This document shows positions 43,827 through 53,333 of a stretch of DNA of 64,000 bases, piece after piece (position 1 is the first letter of the stretch; every line of letters starts with the position of its first letter). The notes below the pieces were generated by a model that was given only the letters and a program-made list of their open reading frames with translations, did no database searches and was not told the DNA's origin. This DNA comes from Nocardioides panzhihuensis. GTDB taxonomy: Bacteria; Actinomycetota; Actinomycetes; Propionibacteriales; Nocardioidaceae. Location: contig NZ_JACBZR010000001.1 of NCBI RefSeq assembly GCF_013408335.1, forward strand, positions 2,542,001 to 2,606,000, in the 5' to 3' direction. The position numbers and the translations under genes are program-made.

Positions 43827-45740
43827 TCACTCGGGCGCTTCCTCGCCCCGCAGGGTGTACGCCCCGGCGACGGCGGCCGCGAGCAGCACGACCAGGCAGG
43901 CCGCCGTGATCCCGGAGAGGGCCTGCCAGGGAAACGTCAACGGTGCGCCGGGCACGTCGCGTACGACCGCCTGTCGCATCAGCCAGCCGGTGAAGGCGGT
44001 GACCGCGCCTCCGACCAGCAGGGCTCCGGCGCCGGTGAACGCCGTCTCCCACAGCGCGGTCCGGCGCACCTGGGCGGGGGTGGCACCGACGAGCCGGGCG
44101 GTGGCGGTCTGACGGCGGCGCTGGCTTGCCCCGATCAGGACCGCGTTGACGGCCGCGATCGCGGCGTAGACCCCGGCCGGGCCGAGCATCACCCACAGCA
44201 CGACCGTGTTCATCTCCCTCGCCTCGGCCGAGACCGCGCCGACCCACTCCTCACCGGTGCTCACCTCGGCACCGGTCTCCCGGATCGACCGTGCGGTCCC
44301 GGCGACGTCCGCACCGGCGTCGGTGCGCACGAAGACCGTGCCGGTGTCGCGGGCCACCCGGTCGATGCGTCGCAGGTCGTCGGGCACGATGATGTCGCTC
44401 CACAGGTTCGGGGCGTCGGGAACGACCGCGACCAGGCGCACCTTGACGACCCGGCCGTCGATACGCATTCGGCGGGTCTGGCCGATCCGGCCGCCGAGGT
44501 CGGTGACGTAGGAGGCGGTGACCGCCATCGCCCGGCCGTGCAGATCGTCGAGACTCCCCTGGGTCGCCTTCAGGCTCCTCGTGGCTGCCGCACTGGCGAC
44601 ATCGACGACCTCGACGTCCTCGGGGCCGCCCCCGAACCCGACCTGCGCCGTGCGGCGTACGTCGCTCACGCCCACCCCGGGGAGATCCTGGATCCGCTCG
44701 GGGCGTTCCGCCTGCTCGACGACCAGCTCCGACCTGAGGGCGGCCCGGTCGGCACCCTCGCTCCAGTCTGCGGTCGCACCGACCGCGAGCACCATCGAGC
44801 CGGCCACCGCCATGATCGCCACCACCGGCGCCGCCACCGCGGCGGTCATCCGGCTGCTGGTGCGGGCGAGGTCGCGGGCCAGGTGCGCCGCCGGGTCTCG
44901 TCCTGCCACCGTGGCACCGGCGTACGCAGCGAGCTCGGTGTAGAGCAGGCCGCCCACCGCGTTGGCACCGATCACAGCGACGATCGGCAGGAACATGCCC
45001 ACGAGCAGGGCGAACAGCAGCGGCATCTGGGGCGCGAGCACGGCGGTCGCGAGCAGCGCGCCGGCTGCGGTGAGACCGACCAGAGCCTGGACCACGCTGG
45101 GGTGTCGTCGCTCGAGGACCGCCTCGCGCAGCGCCTCGACCGGCTGCGTACGTCCGGCGCGGACGCCCGCGCGCCAGGCCCCGACCAGGGCGACGCCGAC
45201 GCCGCAGGAGGCGGCGATCGCCCAACCGGTGCTCTGACTCGGCATCGCGAGCAGGACCGGAGTGACCCCGGCCCGGTGCAGGACGTGCAGCACCGGCACC
45301 GTGACGGCGGTGCCGAGCAGGCAGCCGGCGGCCGTCCCGACGGCCGCGACCGCGAGCGCCTCTCCGAGCAGCAGAGTCCGCACCTGGCGCGGGGTGGCGC
45401 CGAGCAGGCGAAGCAGGCCGAGCTCGCGGCGCCGGGTGGCCACCACGAATCCGAAGGTCGAGGAGACCACGAAGAGCGCCAGGAAGAGCGAGATGCCGGC
45501 CATGATGCCGAACAGCGACCCGAGATCGTCGATCTGCGTCCGGGTCTGCGGATCCAGCCCCTCGGTGGCAGTGCCGAGCGCTCCCAGCATGTTGGTGGCC
45601 AGAGTGATCAGGGCGATGCCACCGGCGAGTGCGACGGCGGCCCCGGCGTACGGGGGCCAGGACTGGCGCAAGGTCTTCAGGCTGTGCGCGGCCAGCGAGA
45701 CGATGCTCGGGCCAACGGTCGCTCGCTGACGCTCACTCAT
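43827..45740 (-). CDS. FtsX-type ABC transporter permease
   Basis: 637 residues with two FtsX-like membrane units separated by a large extracytoplasmic segment; strong helices near 35-55, 120-230, 280-320 and the last 200 residues. Partner of the ATPase at 45737. The gene begins [10 protein letters not shown], encoded by a 21-nt stretch almost identical to the start of the leader ORFs at 30031 and 35551, and its ATG overlaps the ATPase stop. Probably exports or senses a lipid or peptide antibiotic under control of the adjacent two-component system. Confidence 0.87.
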   Translation of the reverse strand: MSERQRATVGPSIVSLAAHSLKTLRQSWPPYAGAAVALAGGIALITLATNMLGALGTATEGLDPQTRTQIDDLGSLFGIMAGISLFLALFVVSSTFGFVVATRRRELGLLRLLGATPRQVRTLLLGEALAVAAVGTAAGCLLGTAVTVPVLHVLHRAGVTPVLLAMPSQSTGWAIAASCGVGVALVGAWRAGVRAGRTQPVEALREAVLERRHPSVVQALVGLTAAGALLATAVLAPQMPLLFALLVGMFLPIVAVIGANAVGGLLYTELAAYAGATVAGRDPAAHLARDLARTSSRMTAAVAAPVVAIMAVAGSMVLAVGATADWSEGADRAALRSELVVEQAERPERIQDLPGVGVSDVRRTAQVGFGGGPEDVEVVDVASAAATRSLKATQGSLDDLHGRAMAVTASYVTDLGGRIGQTRRMRIDGRVVKVRLVAVVPDAPNLWSDIIVPDDLRRIDRVARDTGTVFVRTDAGADVAGTARSIRETGAEVSTGEEWVGAVSAEAREMNTVVLWVMLGPAGVYAAIAAVNAVLIGASQRRRQTATARLVGATPAQVRRTALWETAFTGAGALLVGGAVTAFTGWLMRQAVVRDVPGAPLTFPWQALSGITAACLVVLLAAAVAGAYTLRGEEAPE

Positions 45741-46528
45741 CGCACGGGCTCGAGCTCGGCCATGCGGGCGGCGATCCGGGCGGCGTCGCTGCGCTCCATC
45801 TGCCCGACGACCACGCCGTCGGCGAGGAACAGCACGCTGTCTGCGTACGAGGCGGCGAGCGGGTCGTGGGTGACCATCACGACCGTCTGTGCCGGTCCGT
45901 GCGTCCCCGGCGCGTCGACGAGGTCCCGCAACAGCTCGAGCACGTCTCGTCCGGCATGACGGTCCAGCGCGCCGGTGGGCTCGTCGGCGAAGAGCACCGC
46001 GGGCCGGGTGTGCAGCGCACGCGCGATAGCGACGCGCTGCTGCTGGCCACCGGAGAGCTCCGGTGGCCGCCTCCGGGCGAGCCCGTGCAGACCGACCCGC
46101 TCGAGCGCTCCGATCACCTGGGCGCGCTCCACACGCCGGCCGGCGAGACGGGCGGGAAGAGCGACGTTGTCGTAGGCGGTGAGGGCCTCGAGCAGGTTGT
46201 ACTGCTGGAACACGAAGCCCATCACCTCTCGGCGCAGCTTCGTCAGGGTCGTCCGGTTCAGCCCGGCCAGATCGGCGCCGACGACCCGGACGCGGCCCGC
46301 GGTGGGCCGGTCGAGGCCGGCGGCGATCTGCATCAGCGTGGACTTCCCGGATCCCGACGGCCCCATGATCGCGGTGAAAGTCCCGGCGGCGAAGGCATGG
46401 CTGACGCCCCGCAGGGCGTGGACCGTTCCGGAGCGGGACCGGTAGGTGCGGGTGACGTCGTCGAGAACGACGACGGGCGGGCCGGGCGGTCGGGGCGCGT
46501 GGACGGCGTCCGGGAAGGTGGCGGTCAT
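45737..46528 (-). CDS. ABC transporter ATP-binding protein (LolD/MacB type)
   Basis: 263 residues from MTATFPDAV. Walker [10 protein letters not shown] (about 58-66), Q-loop [12 protein letters not shown], signature [15 protein letters not shown], Walker [14 protein letters not shown], switch VTHDP. Works with the FtsX-type permease downstream. An in-frame ATG 17 codons earlier adds a basic unrelated stretch. Divergent from the histidine kinase at 46639, sharing the palindrome at 46585-46602. Confidence 0.9.
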   Translation of the reverse strand: MTATFPDAVHAPRPPGPPVVVLDDVTRTYRSRSGTVHALRGVSHAFAAGTFTAIMGPSGSGKSTLMQIAAGLDRPTAGRVRVVGADLAGLNRTTLTKLRREVMGFVFQQYNLLEALTAYDNVALPARLAGRRVERAQVIGALERVGLHGLARRRPPELSGGQQQRVAIARALHTRPAVLFADEPTGALDRHAGRDVLELLRDLVDAPGTHGPAQTVVMVTHDPLAASYADSVLFLADGVVVGQMERSDAARIAARMAELEPVR

Positions 46529-46584
46529 GTTCTCCAGCAAACGTCTCGTGCGCGCCGCGCGCACGGGCGCAGACGCCACGGTGA

Positions 46585-46602
46585 GGTAGCGCGTGCGCTA
46601 CC
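46585..46602. promoter_or_regulatory. Operator-like palindrome GGTAGCGC-GT-GCGCTACC
   Basis: Perfect 8-bp arms with a two-base spacer, in the 110-bp gap between the divergent ABC exporter and two-component system genes. It is a good candidate for binding by the response regulator encoded at 47889. Confidence 0.5.
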
Positions 46603-46638
46603 CCACCGCGGGGTCAAGAGTGCCTAGGCTCGAGGATC

Positions 46639-47910
46639 ATGAGACCTCCCGACGTGTGGGCCGCGCTGCGCTCCTCCCCCTGGCGGCTGCTCGCCTCCAG
46701 CTGGCCGTGGCGCGCGCTGGCCTACCTGGCCTCCGGCGCTCTGGTCGGTCTCGTCGTCGCCGTCCTGCTGTTCGTGCTGGTCGGTGTCGGACTGCTCACC
46801 CTGGTCGTCCTGGTCGGCCTGCTGGTCCTGGCCGGGATCCCGCTGCTGGCGGCACTCGTTGCCGACGTGGAGCGGGTACGCCTCCGGCTGGTCCTGCCCG
46901 AGGCCGGTTCGGGGAAGGCGGCTCCGTCGGAGCGGATCGCCTGGAGCGACCGGTTCCGGGCGCTGCGCCGGCTGCGGATCTCGGGGCCCGAGGTCGGCTA
47001 CACCGTGCTGGTCGCCACGGTGCTGTGGCTGGTCGACGCCGTCGCGCTCAACCTCCTCATCACCCTCCCGGGTGTGCTCGTGCTCGCCCCGGTCCTGGTC
47101 CGGATCGACGCTCCCGTCGCCTTCGGCCCCTGGCAGCTCACCACACCCTCGGAAGCATGGATCGCCGTCGCACCGGGGCTGGTGCTGCTGATCGCCGGCC
47201 TGTACGCCGCCACCCTCCTCGCCGCCGCCCAGGCCAGTTTGGCGCGGCTTCTGCTCGAGCCGGCCCAGACCCGGCTGACCGCGGCCGTCGCCGATCTGCG
47301 CCGGTCCCGCGTCGATCTCGTCGACGCCTTCGAGACCGAGCGCAGCAGGATCGAGCGCGACCTCCACGACGGCGCCCAGCAGCGGCTGGTCGCGCTGACC
47401 ATGACGCTCGGCCTGGCTGAGCTGGAGGTGCCGGAGGGTGCCGGGCTCGACCTCGTCCGGCAGGCCCACGCCCAGGCGGAGACGGCGCTGGCAGAGCTTC
47501 GCGCCACCGTCCGCGGGATCCACCCCCGGGTGCTGGTCGACCACGGGCTCACCGCCGCCGTCCGCGAGCTCGCCGGCGCGGCCGGGCTGCCGGTCTCGGT
47601 CGACCTGCGGGTGGATCGCCGACTGCCCGCGCCGGTCGAGGCCGCGGCGTACTTCGTGGTCGCCGAGGCGCTCACCAACGCGGTCCGCCATGCCGGTGCC
47701 CGCTCGGCCCGCGTCCAGGGACAGGTCACTGCTGACCGGCTGGAGGTCGTCGTACGTGATGATGGAGCCGGCGGCGCCACCGTGCGTCCCGGAGGCGGGC
47801 TCGCCGGTCTGGCCACCCGCCTGGCCGCCCTGGACGGCCTCCTGGAGGTCACCAGCCCACCGGGCGGACCGACGGAAGTGAGGATGACGTGCCCGATCGC
47901 GCTCCCCTGA
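46639..47910 (+). CDS. Sensor histidine kinase (HisKA_3 type)
   Basis: 423 residues. An N-terminal multi-helix membrane sensor region (about 25-200) is followed by the dimerization/phosphoacceptor motif ERDLHDGAQQRLVALTM (His about 242) and an HATPase_c domain with YFVVAEALTNAVRHAG and GGGLAGLATRLAALDG. Overlaps the response regulator gene by 22 bp. Divergent from an FtsX-type exporter, a common arrangement for cell-envelope stress or antibiotic sensing. Confidence 0.92.
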   Translation: MRPPDVWAALRSSPWRLLASSWPWRALAYLASGALVGLVVAVLLFVLVGVGLLTLVVLVGLLVLAGIPLLAALVADVERVRLRLVLPEAGSGKAAPSERIAWSDRFRALRRLRISGPEVGYTVLVATVLWLVDAVALNLLITLPGVLVLAPVLVRIDAPVAFGPWQLTTPSEAWIAVAPGLVLLIAGLYAATLLAAAQASLARLLLEPAQTRLTAAVADLRRSRVDLVDAFETERSRIERDLHDGAQQRLVALTMTLGLAELEVPEGAGLDLVRQAHAQAETALAELRATVRGIHPRVLVDHGLTAAVRELAGAAGLPVSVDLRVDRRLPAPVEAAAYFVVAEALTNAVRHAGARSARVQGQVTADRLEVVVRDDGAGGATVRPGGGLAGLATRLAALDGLLEVTSPPGGPTEVRMTCPIALP

Positions 47911-48551
47911 GGATCGTCCTGGCCGAGGACGCCGCGTTGCTGCGCGAGGGCCTTCTCGCCATCCTCGAGCGAGCCGGCCACGAGGTCATCGCCGCGGTCG
48001 GCGACGCGGACGCCCTGCTCGCCTTCACCGACCACACCCGCCCCGATGTGGTCATCACCGACATCCGGATGCCGCCGACCCACACCGACGAGGGGCTGCG
48101 CGCCGCCGCCGAGCTCCGCCGTCGGCACCGTGACCTGGCCGTCCTGGTGCTCTCGGCCTACGTCGCCGACGCCTATCTCGCCGAGCTCCTCGACACCGCC
48201 GGTGGCGGCGGCATCGGCTATCTGCTCAAGGACCGGGTAGGACACGTCCGGGACTTCCTCGACAGCCTGGACCAGGTGGCCGGCGGCGAGACGGTCGTCG
48301 ACCCCGAGGTCGTACGTGGCCTCCTCGACCGGCAACGGCCCGACGGTCCGCTCGACGTGCTCTCGGAGCGCGAGCGGGAGGTCCTGGCCCTGATGGCCGA
48401 GGGGCGCACCAACGGCAGCATCGCCACCGCGCTCTTCGTCTCCGAGGCCGCCGTACGCAAGCACGTCGGCAACATCTTCGCCAAGCTCCGGCTCGATCCC
48501 ACCACCGACCGACGGGTCTCCGCCGTCCTCGCCTACCTGCGCGAGGCCTAG
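47889..48551 (+). CDS. NarL/LuxR-family response regulator
   Basis: 220 residues from a GTG inside the kinase 3' end. Receiver domain (about 8-125) with the phospho-acceptor Asp in VVITDIRMPP and the conserved Lys in LLKDRV; C-terminal LuxR helix-turn-helix (about 155-215; LSEREREVLALMAEG). Cognate partner of the overlapping kinase. Its stop is four bases from the convergent M36 peptidase stop. Confidence 0.93.
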   Translation: MPDRAPLRIVLAEDAALLREGLLAILERAGHEVIAAVGDADALLAFTDHTRPDVVITDIRMPPTHTDEGLRAAAELRRRHRDLAVLVLSAYVADAYLAELLDTAGGGGIGYLLKDRVGHVRDFLDSLDQVAGGETVVDPEVVRGLLDRQRPDGPLDVLSEREREVLALMAEGRTNGSIATALFVSEAAVRKHVGNIFAKLRLDPTTDRRVSAVLAYLREA

Positions 48552-48555
48552 AAGA

Positions 48556-49617
48556 TCAGAAGGTGATCCCCCGGGCAGCGAACCGCTCGCGGACCAGGTC
48601 GGCGGCCGCCTGGCCGTCGCGAGCGAGCGCGGCCGCGTACGTCTCGGCCGCCGCGGCCTGGAAGCTGGTGTCCGGCGCGTAGGAGAACTGGGAGTAGATC
48701 AGGGTGGTGTCCCAGTCGGGGGTGGAGAGGCCGAGGTCCTGGTAGCCCTCGCGGATCTCCCACAGCGCCTGGCTCCAGATCTGGCCGTCGTAGTGCACCT
48801 GGTTGCGTCGGTCCTCGAGGGTCAGGTCGAGGTGGAAGCTGCGGATGCAGTGCGGGGCGTCGGTGTAGGAGGCCGAGTCCCAGTCCATCGGGCAGGACGG
48901 GTCGGCAGCGACCGGCCAGCCGTACTCCGAGGCGGCGTCGAGCCCGACCGTCACGGCGAGGTAGTCGCCGAAGGACTCTCCGATCGCGCCGGCGTCGAGG
49001 CTGCTGCCATAGCCGGGCACCTGGTCGGCGTGGACGGCGTGGCCGTACTCGTGGACGATCACCTCGGCGTCCTCGGCGTCGTCGACACCGCCCTTGCCCA
49101 GCCTGATCCGGAAGGGCTTGTCGGTCTGGTAGGAGTTGTCGCCGCCGTACTGGTTGATCTTGACCGAGAACGGCTCGTTCAGGACCCCGGGGAGCGTCTC
49201 GCCGAAGCCGAGGGCGTGCAGGTAGGTCTGCGCACGGGTGACCCAGAAGTAGCCCATGACCTGCTCGAACTGGTCCTGCTGGCGGTTGTAGGAGTAGCTG
49301 TTTGTGGTGGAGTGCGCCGGCGCCCCGGTGCTCGACTCGACGACCGCGTAGTCGCCGCGGAGGTAACCCGAGCCGTCCAGGTGGGTCAGCGGCACCTGGG
49401 CATAGGCGCTGTCCGGCACAGCGCTCGCGGCGTCCTTCTGGTCGGTCAGGCTCTGGTCGTTGCTGGACTGGATCGGGTTGACCATGAAGACGCGGGCGGT
49501 GCCCTCGGAGGAGCCGCTGTCCGGCGCAGCCACCGCCGGGCTCAGCGGGACGGCGAACCCGGCGGTGGCCGCCAGGCCGGCGGTGACGGCGATCGAGAGT
49601 CTGCGCATGTGAGGCAT
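48556..49617 (-). CDS. Secreted M36-like zinc metallopeptidase
   Basis: 353 residues from MPHMRRLS with AGGAG upstream. Signal peptide (about 1-31, cleavage after AVAA). Zinc site HEYGHAVH (about 190) and the downstream ligand Glu in GAIGESFGDYL give the gluzincin pattern of fungalysin/M36 enzymes, here in a short form without the long propeptide. Probably exported through Sec. No link to neighbours is evident. Confidence 0.85.
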   Translation of the reverse strand: MPHMRRLSIAVTAGLAATAGFAVPLSPAVAAPDSGSSEGTARVFMVNPIQSSNDQSLTDQKDAASAVPDSAYAQVPLTHLDGSGYLRGDYAVVESSTGAPAHSTTNSYSYNRQQDQFEQVMGYFWVTRAQTYLHALGFGETLPGVLNEPFSVKINQYGGDNSYQTDKPFRIRLGKGGVDDAEDAEVIVHEYGHAVHADQVPGYGSSLDAGAIGESFGDYLAVTVGLDAASEYGWPVAADPSCPMDWDSASYTDAPHCIRSFHLDLTLEDRRNQVHYDGQIWSQALWEIREGYQDLGLSTPDWDTTLIYSQFSYAPDTSFQAAAAETYAAALARDGQAAADLVRERFAARGITF

Positions 49618-49666
49618 GGTCTTCTCCTGGGCTGAACGGCCGTGCGGCCGGGCGATACCCGAGAGG

Positions 49667-50374
49667 CTATACCGTGAGGATGTCCTTCGTGAGGAGTTCC
49701 TCGAGGGGCAGGTCGGGGTCGAGCTCGATCCCGAAGCCGCGCGCGTGGCCGTCGATGACGTACCAGATCGACTGGGCGGTGAGCCGCTCCAGGGTCTCGG
49801 CGGGCAGCCGCTCGCCGCTGCGGGTCAGCCACCGGCGTACGGCACCGAAGACCGCGCCGACCAGGCCGTAGATCAGCGGGTCGAGAGCCTCGGCCTCCTC
49901 AGCTGTGGGCTTGCCGCCGAGGGCGATGACGGCGGTGCCGACGATCGCCGAGATCCGGCCGGCGAGCTGCTCCATCCCCTGCTGGAAGGGACCTTCGTCG
50001 CCACCGTCGATGTCGTGGTCTGCGGCGAGGTGGAGCGCGGGGTGGGCCCGGGCCCAGCGGACGTAGGTGCCGATGATCCGCTCGATGATCTGCGGGACGG
50101 TGCCGTCGAGCGTGATCCCGGGCATCAGGTCGGACCAGAGCCCGTCGAGGATCGCCTGCTGCACGGCCCGGTCGAGGTCGGCGCGGTCCTCGAAGTGGCG
50201 GTAGATGACCGTGCGGGACAGCCCGGCGCGCACCGCGATCTGCTGCACCTGCACGTCGGCTCCGGGCTCACCGGCCTCGATCACCGCGATGGCGGCATCG
50301 ATGATCTGCTGGCGGCGCTGCTCGTTGTGCTTGCTCCACCGGTCCTGCCGGCCATCACGCTTCTCCCCGGCCAC
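49667..50374 (-). CDS. TetR-family transcriptional regulator
   Basis: 235 residues. N-terminal TetR helix-turn-helix (about 20-70; QIAVRAGLSRTVIYRHFEDRADL) and an all-helical ligand domain ending EELLTKDILTV. It is downstream of fprB on the same strand with a gap of about 55 bp, and may control the fprB/AurF pair, but no operator was identified. Confidence 0.88.
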   Translation of the reverse strand: MAGEKRDGRQDRWSKHNEQRRQQIIDAAIAVIEAGEPGADVQVQQIAVRAGLSRTVIYRHFEDRADLDRAVQQAILDGLWSDLMPGITLDGTVPQIIERIIGTYVRWARAHPALHLAADHDIDGGDEGPFQQGMEQLAGRISAIVGTAVIALGGKPTAEEAEALDPLIYGLVGAVFGAVRRWLTRSGERLPAETLERLTAQSIWYVIDGHARGFGIELDPDLPLEELLTKDILTV

Positions 50375-50428
50375 CCGCGTCTCCCCCTGCTCCCGTGCTG
50401 CATGTCTCGCGTCGGCGTCGAGAGCGTC

Positions 50429-52111
50429 TCAACGCTCCTTGCGACGTCCAAGAGAGTATCGGGGTTTCCTTGACTTCGCGGCGATGCCCCGCATCTCCTC
50501 GACATCGGTGATCTTCACGCGCGGGCGACCGGCCTCGGCGCCACGGCGCTTCTCCTCGCGGTCGATCGCCTGCCAGCCGGCCAGGTCGACCATGCCCGGC
50601 TGGCGGCCGCGTACGACCGCGGTGATCTCTGCGGCGTCACCGACCGGTGCGGGGATCCGGTCGGCGTCGAGGTCGTCGAGGACCTGCTCGACGGTCTCCT
50701 CGGCATCGGACTTGTTGGTGCCGATGAAGCCGTTCGGGCCACGCTTGACCCAGCCGGCCACATAGACACCCGGGAGCACCCGGCCACCCTCGTTGGGGAC
50801 GGTGCCGGTCGCGGCGTCGTAGGGAAGGTCGGCCACGGGCAGGCCCTTGTAGCCGACCGCGCGCAGCAGCATCCCGGTCTCGAGGACCTCGGTCTCGCCG
50901 GTGGGGACGGCGCGGACGATGCCGTCGGCGTCGCGCTCGAGGCGGTTGCGACCGACCTCGACCCCGGTGACCCGCTCGGTGCCCAGCACGCGCACCGGCG
51001 AGCTGAGGAAGCGAAGCACGATCGTACGCAGCTCCGGACGCAGCTCGCGCCCGGCGAGCTCGCGCAGCAGCCGTGAGGTGGTGTCCGCGCCGGCGAGCGC
51101 CTCCTCGACCGGAAGGTCCCCGGTGTCCACGACGACGTTGACACCGGTGTGCCCCATCAGCCCGACCAGCTCGGGCACGGTGAAGGCCGCCTCCCCGGGC
51201 CCCCTGCGCCCGAGGACGACCACCTCCCGCACCGCGCTGTCGCGCAGCACCGCCAACGGTCCGTCGGCGACATCGGTGCCGGCCAGCCGCTCGGGGTCCT
51301 CGGCCAGGATCCGGGCACAGTCGAGCGCCACGTTGCCGTTGCCGACCAGGACGACCCGCCCCGACGGGATCGACTCCGCGTCGAGGTGGACCGGCAGATC
51401 CTGCTTGTCGGGGTGGCCGTTGTACCAACCAACGAAGTCGGTGGCACTGAGCGAGCCGGGCAGATCGTCGCCGTCGATCCCGAGCGCCCGGTCGCTCGCC
51501 GCGCCGACGGTGTAGACGACCCCGTGGTAGCGCGCGGTCAGCTCGGCGTGGGAGACGTCCTTGCCCACCTCGACACCCAGGAAGTAGCGGAATCCCGGCT
51601 GCGACTCGATCTGCGCGAAGAGCTTCTCGACCTGCTTGGTGTTCTGGTGGTCGGGCGCGACGCCGGCCCGGACCAGGCCGTACGGCGTCGGCAGCCGGTC
51701 GAAGACGTCGACGCTGATCTCGGGGTGCTTGAGCAGCTCGTCCGCGGCGTACATCCCCGCCGGCCCTGCCCCCACCACGGCGACCCGGAACGGTCCGGTC
51801 CGGGTCAGCCGGCGCTGGGGGTGGACCAGAGCGAGCGGGGTGCGGTCCTTGTGCGGGAAGACGTCGAAGTACTCCGCGTTGATGGCCAGGAACGGCTGCT
51901 GAGCAGCGCTCAGGGTCGTGTGCGGCAGGATCGCGTCGGCCGGGCAGGCCGTGACACAGGCGCCGCAGTCGACACAGCTCTTGGCGTCGACATAGAGCAT
52001 CTCGGCCTCAGCGAAGCCGGGCTCGCCCGGGGCGGGATGGATGCAGTTGACCGGGCAGGCGACCACGCAGGAGGCGTCTGCACAGCACGACTGGGTGACG
52101 ACGTGAGGCAC
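50429..52111 (-). CDS. fprB: Ferredoxin-fused ferredoxin/NADP reductase (FprB-like)
   Basis: 560 residues. N-terminal ferredoxin domain (about 1-65) with cysteine clusters SCCADASCVVACPVNC and CVDCGACVTACP, then an adrenodoxin-reductase-like flavoprotein with FAD motif VAVVGAGPAGMYAADEL (about 108-124) and NADP motif VVLVGNGNVALDCA. Transfers electrons between NADPH and iron-sulfur carriers. It follows the AurF-like gene by about 30 bp, an adjacency I recall from M. tuberculosis Rv0885-Rv0886 (fprB), suggesting it feeds electrons to that diiron enzyme. Confidence 0.9.
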   Translation of the reverse strand: MPHVVTQSCCADASCVVACPVNCIHPAPGEPGFAEAEMLYVDAKSCVDCGACVTACPADAILPHTTLSAAQQPFLAINAEYFDVFPHKDRTPLALVHPQRRLTRTGPFRVAVVGAGPAGMYAADELLKHPEISVDVFDRLPTPYGLVRAGVAPDHQNTKQVEKLFAQIESQPGFRYFLGVEVGKDVSHAELTARYHGVVYTVGAASDRALGIDGDDLPGSLSATDFVGWYNGHPDKQDLPVHLDAESIPSGRVVLVGNGNVALDCARILAEDPERLAGTDVADGPLAVLRDSAVREVVVLGRRGPGEAAFTVPELVGLMGHTGVNVVVDTGDLPVEEALAGADTTSRLLRELAGRELRPELRTIVLRFLSSPVRVLGTERVTGVEVGRNRLERDADGIVRAVPTGETEVLETGMLLRAVGYKGLPVADLPYDAATGTVPNEGGRVLPGVYVAGWVKRGPNGFIGTNKSDAEETVEQVLDDLDADRIPAPVGDAAEITAVVRGRQPGMVDLAGWQAIDREEKRRGAEAGRPRVKITDVEEMRGIAAKSRKPRYSLGRRKER

Positions 52112-52143
52112 GTGTGACTACCGTTCTGGGCCGGTGGAGATGA

Positions 52144-53139
52144 TCAGTAGGAGGCCGCGCGCGGCTCGGCCCGGAAGCGCGAGGCGCGACCGTCGATGCC
52201 GCTCAGCTTCCACAGCAGCTTGGCCGGACCCTTGCGGATGCCGAGGTTGTCGGCCAGGAGGCGGACGTCACCGAAGAGGTCGCGCAGCAGCTTCTCGGAC
52301 TCCTCCGACTTCCACCAGATCTCGCGGGCGACCTCGTCCGGGATGCCCATGTCGTAGCGGGCCTGCTTGCTCGGGACCATGATCACGTCGCAGAGCAGTC
52401 GCATGATGACCGGGAAGATGTAGGCCAGCAGGGTCTTCTTCACCCGACCGAGCTCGGGCACGTGCTGCTCGAGGTACTGGTGGGCGAAGCCGATGTGGCG
52501 GGCCTCCTCGGCGATGTGGATCTGCATGATCCGGTTGGCCGCGGGGTGGCTGCCACCAGAGCGCATCGCGCCCTTCTGCAGGTGGTCGATCGGCTCCTCA
52601 CCGGCCAGGATGCCGGTGAAGAACGCCTCCGGGAACCACGCGCCCGCCGAGGCCATCAGCGGCACCAGGACCTTGAAGTAGGTCGGCGCGCCGGCGACGT
52701 CGGGGTTCACCCGGTTGACGAACTCCTGGAACATCTGGGTGTGGTGGGTCTCCTCGGTCACCTCGTGAGTCGCATAGCGGAACTCCGGGTTGTTGTTGTC
52801 CGACCAGACCAGGTGGTTCATCACGCCGCCGATGAGCAGCTGCTCGAACTGCAGCCCCACCTTGGCGACCTGGGCCCAGCGGTACATCCCGATCTCGATC
52901 TGGCGCTCCTTGGACAGCGCCTTGTACCACGGGTGGGCACCGATCTCGTCGGCTTCGTTGAGGATCCAGCGCTCGTCGTCCGGGCGCACCTCCAGCTCGG
53001 CGGAGTCCCAGTCGATGTCCTTGAACGGGTCGAAGTGGACCTCCACCGAGGCCTCCGACAGCGTGCGAAGCGTGTCGAGGTAGGCCTGCTTGCCCTGGCG
53101 GACGTATCCGGCGGACTTCTCATCCTGAACGGCGGTCAT
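52144..53139 (-). CDS. AurF-like diiron protein
   Basis: 331 residues from MTAVQDEKSAG with GAAGGAG eight bases upstream (an ATG 19 codons earlier is less likely). All-helical ferritin-like fold with carboxylate-bridged diiron ligands suggested by EVTEETHHTQMF (about 138-149) and IAEEARHIGFAHQY (about 215). AurF homologues are N-oxygenases, but most family members are uncharacterised and the substrate here is unknown. Coupled with the reductase fprB. Confidence 0.85.
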   Translation of the reverse strand: MTAVQDEKSAGYVRQGKQAYLDTLRTLSEASVEVHFDPFKDIDWDSAELEVRPDDERWILNEADEIGAHPWYKALSKERQIEIGMYRWAQVAKVGLQFEQLLIGGVMNHLVWSDNNNPEFRYATHEVTEETHHTQMFQEFVNRVNPDVAGAPTYFKVLVPLMASAGAWFPEAFFTGILAGEEPIDHLQKGAMRSGGSHPAANRIMQIHIAEEARHIGFAHQYLEQHVPELGRVKKTLLAYIFPVIMRLLCDVIMVPSKQARYDMGIPDEVAREIWWKSEESEKLLRDLFGDVRLLADNLGIRKGPAKLLWKLSGIDGRASRFRAEPRAASY

Positions 53140-53287
53140 GATGATCGCTCCTTCTTCACCGTTGAGTTCTGCGTCGAACCACTGACTACGTGACACACGT
53201 TACCCGGACACTCGTCCCGATAACAAGAGTACGCGCGACTTGGTGTCACGTTTATTTTTCAGCGTTCCAGGGTGCCCGGAAATGCCA

Positions 53288-53322
53288 CGAGGGCGGTGCG
53301 TGAAACTCACGCACCGCCCTCG
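53288..53322. terminator. Terminator hairpin downstream of thrS
   Basis: CGAGGGCGGTGCGTG (53288-53302), loop AAACT, exact complement 53308-53322. It begins 11 bases beyond the thrS stop and lies in the gap before the AurF gene on the same strand. Confidence 0.85.
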
Positions 53323-53333
53323 GGATGTTCTCG

